From CAYJBP01 sp964368605 (lineage in GTDB: Bacteria > Bacillota > Dehalobacteriia > UBA4068): a DNA stretch of 7,401 bases. The translations under genes were made by a program, and so were the position numbers. How positions within the stretch are numbered: position 1 is the stretch's first letter; every line of letters starts with the position of its first letter. This document shows, piece by piece, positions 5,817 through 7,401 of this stretch. The notes below the pieces were generated by a model that saw only the letters and a list, made by a program, of their open reading frames with translations, was not told the origin of the DNA and ran no database searches. Where the stretch lies: positions 1-7,401 of the forward strand of contig CAYJBP010000112.1 of the NCBI GenBank assembly GCA_964368605.1, given 5' to 3'.

Positions 5817-6437
5817 ATGAATGCTATTGGATTAATAGAAACAAAAGGTCTTGTCGCATCGATAGAAGCGGCAGATAGCTGCCTTAAGGCAGCAAATGTA
5901 ACATTACAAAGCAAAGAATATGTTGGCGGCGGCTTGGTTACTATTATCGTCTGCGGCGATGTTGGTGCGGTTAAAGCGGCCATAGATGCCGGCTCAGACG
6001 CTGCAGCCCTTGTGGGCGAATTGATTAGTACGCATGTAATTGCGCGTCCTGATAATGCCATTGAGCAAATCTTGCAATCTGCTTGTGAAGCAGAAAATAC
6101 AATAAAAACAATACAATCTGATGATATTGATATAGAAAAGCCCGAGATTATTGCTGAAATAGCCGATGCTATAGCAGTAGATATTGAGGAAACTGCTGCT
6201 GATCCTATAGTAATGGATATCGAAGAACCAAAAGTAGCAGATATTAAGGAAATTATTAAGCCTGCAGCAAAACGCCCGTCAATCGAGGAGCTTGCAGCAA
6301 TGAAAGTTTCTGTTTTGCGTAGTTATATGCGCAAAGAGCAAAATTGTCCTATCGAGAATATCGAAATTAAATATGCCAAAAAAGAAGAATTATTAGCTGT
6401 GTTCCGTCAGATTGAGGAAAACGAGAATAAGCAATAG
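5817..6437 (+). CDS. EutK-like shell protein: BMC domain plus SAP/Rho-N-like tail
   Basis: The 206-residue protein has three parts. Residues 1-90 are a complete BMC-H domain close to EutM (AIGLIETKGLVASIEAAD, VGGGLVTIIVCGDVGAVKAA, VGELISTHVIARP). Residues 92-148 form an acidic linker with four DI(E/K) units (at about 105, 122, 134 and 142). Residues 154-202 form a helical domain, PSIEELAAMKVSVLRSYMRK followed by IKYAKKEELLAVFRQI, resembling SAP, HeH or Rho N-terminal domains, which bind DNA or RNA. E. coli EutK also couples a BMC domain to a putative nucleic-acid-binding tail, but that tail is a winged helix. The start at 5817 follows AAAGGA (5802-5807) and matches BMC N-termini. It would sit in the shell with its tail at one face. 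Binding of nucleic acid is inferred from sequence look alone. Confidence 0.88.
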   Translation: MNAIGLIETKGLVASIEAADSCLKAANVTLQSKEYVGGGLVTIIVCGDVGAVKAAIDAGSDAAALVGELISTHVIARPDNAIEQILQSACEAENTIKTIQSDDIDIEKPEIIAEIADAIAVDIEETAADPIVMDIEEPKVADIKEIIKPAAKRPSIEELAAMKVSVLRSYMRKEQNCPIENIEIKYAKKEELLAVFRQIEENENKQ

Positions 6438-6498
6438 TCTTTTATTAACGGAATATTAAAATAGAAGCAAGTTAAGCATTAAAAATGGAGAATATAAT

Positions 6499-6849
6499 AT
6501 GGAAAAGCAACGTATTATCCAAGAATTTGTACCCGGAAAACAAATTTCTTTGGCGCATCTTATTGCCAACCCCGATAGTGATGTTCGCCAAAAACTGGGC
6601 CTAGGTGCCGATGATCGCGATACCGGCAATGCCATTGGTATTTTAACCATCACGCCCAGCGAGGCCGCTATTATTGCCGCAGATGTGGCCACTAAAAGCG
6701 GCGATATTAAGCTTGGTTTTATCGATCGATTTTCCGGTTCATTGCTTATTTCGGGGGATGTTTGCGCTGTAGAATCCGCAATTATGGCCATCCAAGATAT
6801 GCTATGCAATAAAATGGAGTTTTCGCCCGTAGAATTAACAAGGAGCTAA
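6499..6849 (+). CDS. eutS: EutS/PduU-family shell protein (second copy)
   Basis: This is a second circularly permuted BMC-H shell protein, 116 residues long. It starts EKQRIIQEFVPGKQISLAHLI (2-22), very close to E. coli EutS and Salmonella PduU, and continues with AIGILTITPSEAAIIAADVAT, a PduU-like block, and DRFSGSLLISGDVCAVESA. The position equivalent to the bend-forming Gly39 of E. coli EutS appears to be Asn (TGNAIG), though a Gly lies next to it. The start has TGGAG (6486-6490) 8 bases upstream. The end carries the RBS of eutP (AGGAG at 6841-6845), so the two genes are coupled. It is the more canonical of the two EutS-like proteins in the window. Confidence 0.93.
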   Translation: MEKQRIIQEFVPGKQISLAHLIANPDSDVRQKLGLGADDRDTGNAIGILTITPSEAAIIAADVATKSGDIKLGFIDRFSGSLLISGDVCAVESAIMAIQDMLCNKMEFSPVELTRS

Positions 6850-6850
6850 G

Positions 6851-7285
6851 ATGGGAAAAACTATTTTAATAGGCGAAGTGGAAAGCGGAAAAACAACGCT
6901 GATTCAGGCTTTGCAGGCGGATGAAGTTACATATAAAAAGACTCAAGCCGTTGAGCATTATATTAACTTTATCGATACCCCCGGGGAATATATTGAGCAT
7001 CGCAATTTATACCGTGCTCTAATTATAACAGCAGCCGATGCCGATTATATTGGCTTAGTGCAAAGTTGCACATCGCAAAACAGTTGGCTGCCCCCATCTT
7101 TTGCAGGTGTATTCCCTAAGCCGGTTTTTGGCATTGTTACAAAAGCCGATTTAGCAGCCGATAGTAGCGATATAGAGCGTGCCACCAATATGCTTATTAC
7201 TGCCGGTGCAGGACAAATATTTGTGGTTTCTGCCAGGACAGGTGATGGCCTGACAGAACTTGCAGAGTTTTTGGCCAGTATATAG
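6851..7285 (+). CDS. eutP: EutP/PduV-family P-loop protein
   Basis: EutP is a small Ras-like P-loop protein found in eut operons. Salmonella EutP has been reported to act as an acetate kinase, and its relative PduV associates with the microcompartment. The 144-residue product shows Walker A GEVESGKTT (8-16), a G3 motif DTPGEY (42-47), a G4 motif TKAD (97-100, Thr in place of the usual Asn) and a G5-like SART (127-130). HRNLYRALIITAADADYIGLVQ (50-71) and PPSFAGVFPKPVFGIVTKADLA (81-102) are typical of the family. It starts one base after the eutS stop codon, with its RBS inside eutS. In Firmicutes eutP often stands near eutS and the regulator genes. Whether it acts here as kinase or GTPase cannot be told. 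Confidence 0.95.
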   Translation: MGKTILIGEVESGKTTLIQALQADEVTYKKTQAVEHYINFIDTPGEYIEHRNLYRALIITAADADYIGLVQSCTSQNSWLPPSFAGVFPKPVFGIVTKADLAADSSDIERATNMLITAGAGQIFVVSARTGDGLTELAEFLASI

Positions 7286-7401
7286 GATATTAAAAGAGCC
7301 GTCGCGGTTAATGAAGTGCCCTCTAAAACTTAGAGATGATATTAAATTATAGATGAACAAATTTAACAGTTAAGCATCAATATAGGCTTGATATCTGTGA
7401 T
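7286..7401 (+). other. Non-coding end of window with several small inverted repeats
   Basis: No gene is seen in the last 116 bases. Small hairpins are possible: AGCCG/CGGTT (7297-7301 with 7305-7309, loop TCG); CTCTAA/TTAGAG (7321-7326 with 7330-7335, loop AAC); and the AT-only pair TTAAATT/AATTTAA (7342-7348 with 7360-7366, 11-base loop). None is followed by a T-run, so termination is not supported. The region may be a spacer or leader for a gene beyond the window. Confidence 0.35.

Noticed and set aside
5564..6061. 165-residue open frame on the minus strand
   Set aside because: It lies antisense across eutN and the BMC domain of the 5817 gene, both with clear family matches on the + strand. 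It has no recognisable domain.

Overview
The window is a run of eleven genes, all on the + strand, forming the interior of an ethanolamine-utilization (eut) bacterial microcompartment (BMC) operon. Both ends are open: the first gene starts at base 15 with its own ribosome binding site (RBS), and the last 116 bases hold no gene. Moderate-to-low GC, strong GGAGG-type RBSs, a GTG start on eutT and a EutT without the enterobacterial Cys-rich metal motif suggest a Bacillota (Firmicutes) member. Frequent CGC, GCC and GGC codons would suit a Negativicutes- or Clostridia-like organism, but the sequence alone does not settle this.

Layout. Bases 15-2307 encode the two subunits of adenosylcobalamin-dependent ethanolamine ammonia-lyase (eutB, eutC), which cleaves ethanolamine to acetaldehyde and ammonia. 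Bases 2324-3367 encode shell proteins: the tandem-domain EutL and a first EutS/PduU-type protein. A 140-base AT-rich gap precedes eutM, the major hexameric shell protein (3508-3795). A strong stem-loop separates eutM from eutT (3874-4680), the cobalamin adenosyltransferase that supplies the lyase cofactor. A second strong stem-loop separates eutT from a 228-residue conserved eut-operon protein of unknown function (4779-5465). Then come eutN (pentameric vertex protein, 5477-5746), a two-domain shell protein (BMC domain, acidic linker, SAP/Rho-N-like tail; 5817-6437), a second EutS/PduU-type protein (6499-6849) and eutP (P-loop protein, 6851-7285).

Working together. EutBC would be packed in a shell built of EutM, EutL, the two EutS-like proteins, the two-domain EutK-like protein and EutN. 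EutT regenerates the coenzyme, and the EutC N-terminal helix is a plausible cargo-targeting peptide. The acetaldehyde-processing enzymes (EutE, EutD/PduL, EutG), reactivase EutA, transporter EutH, EutQ and a regulator are not in the window and are presumably nearby.

Main points of interest. EutB has Leu where the E. coli enzyme has Gln162, a substrate amino-group contact, and Val at Met392; EutC is also divergent in a conserved motif, so the substrate may not be plain ethanolamine. A small sequence module is shared by the N-terminus of EutT and the C-terminus of the unknown protein. The EutK-like shell protein carries a probable nucleic-acid-binding tail different from the winged helix of E. 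coli EutK. The eutT cistron is bracketed by two stable tetraloop hairpins. No CRISPR array, transposon, tRNA or rRNA was seen.
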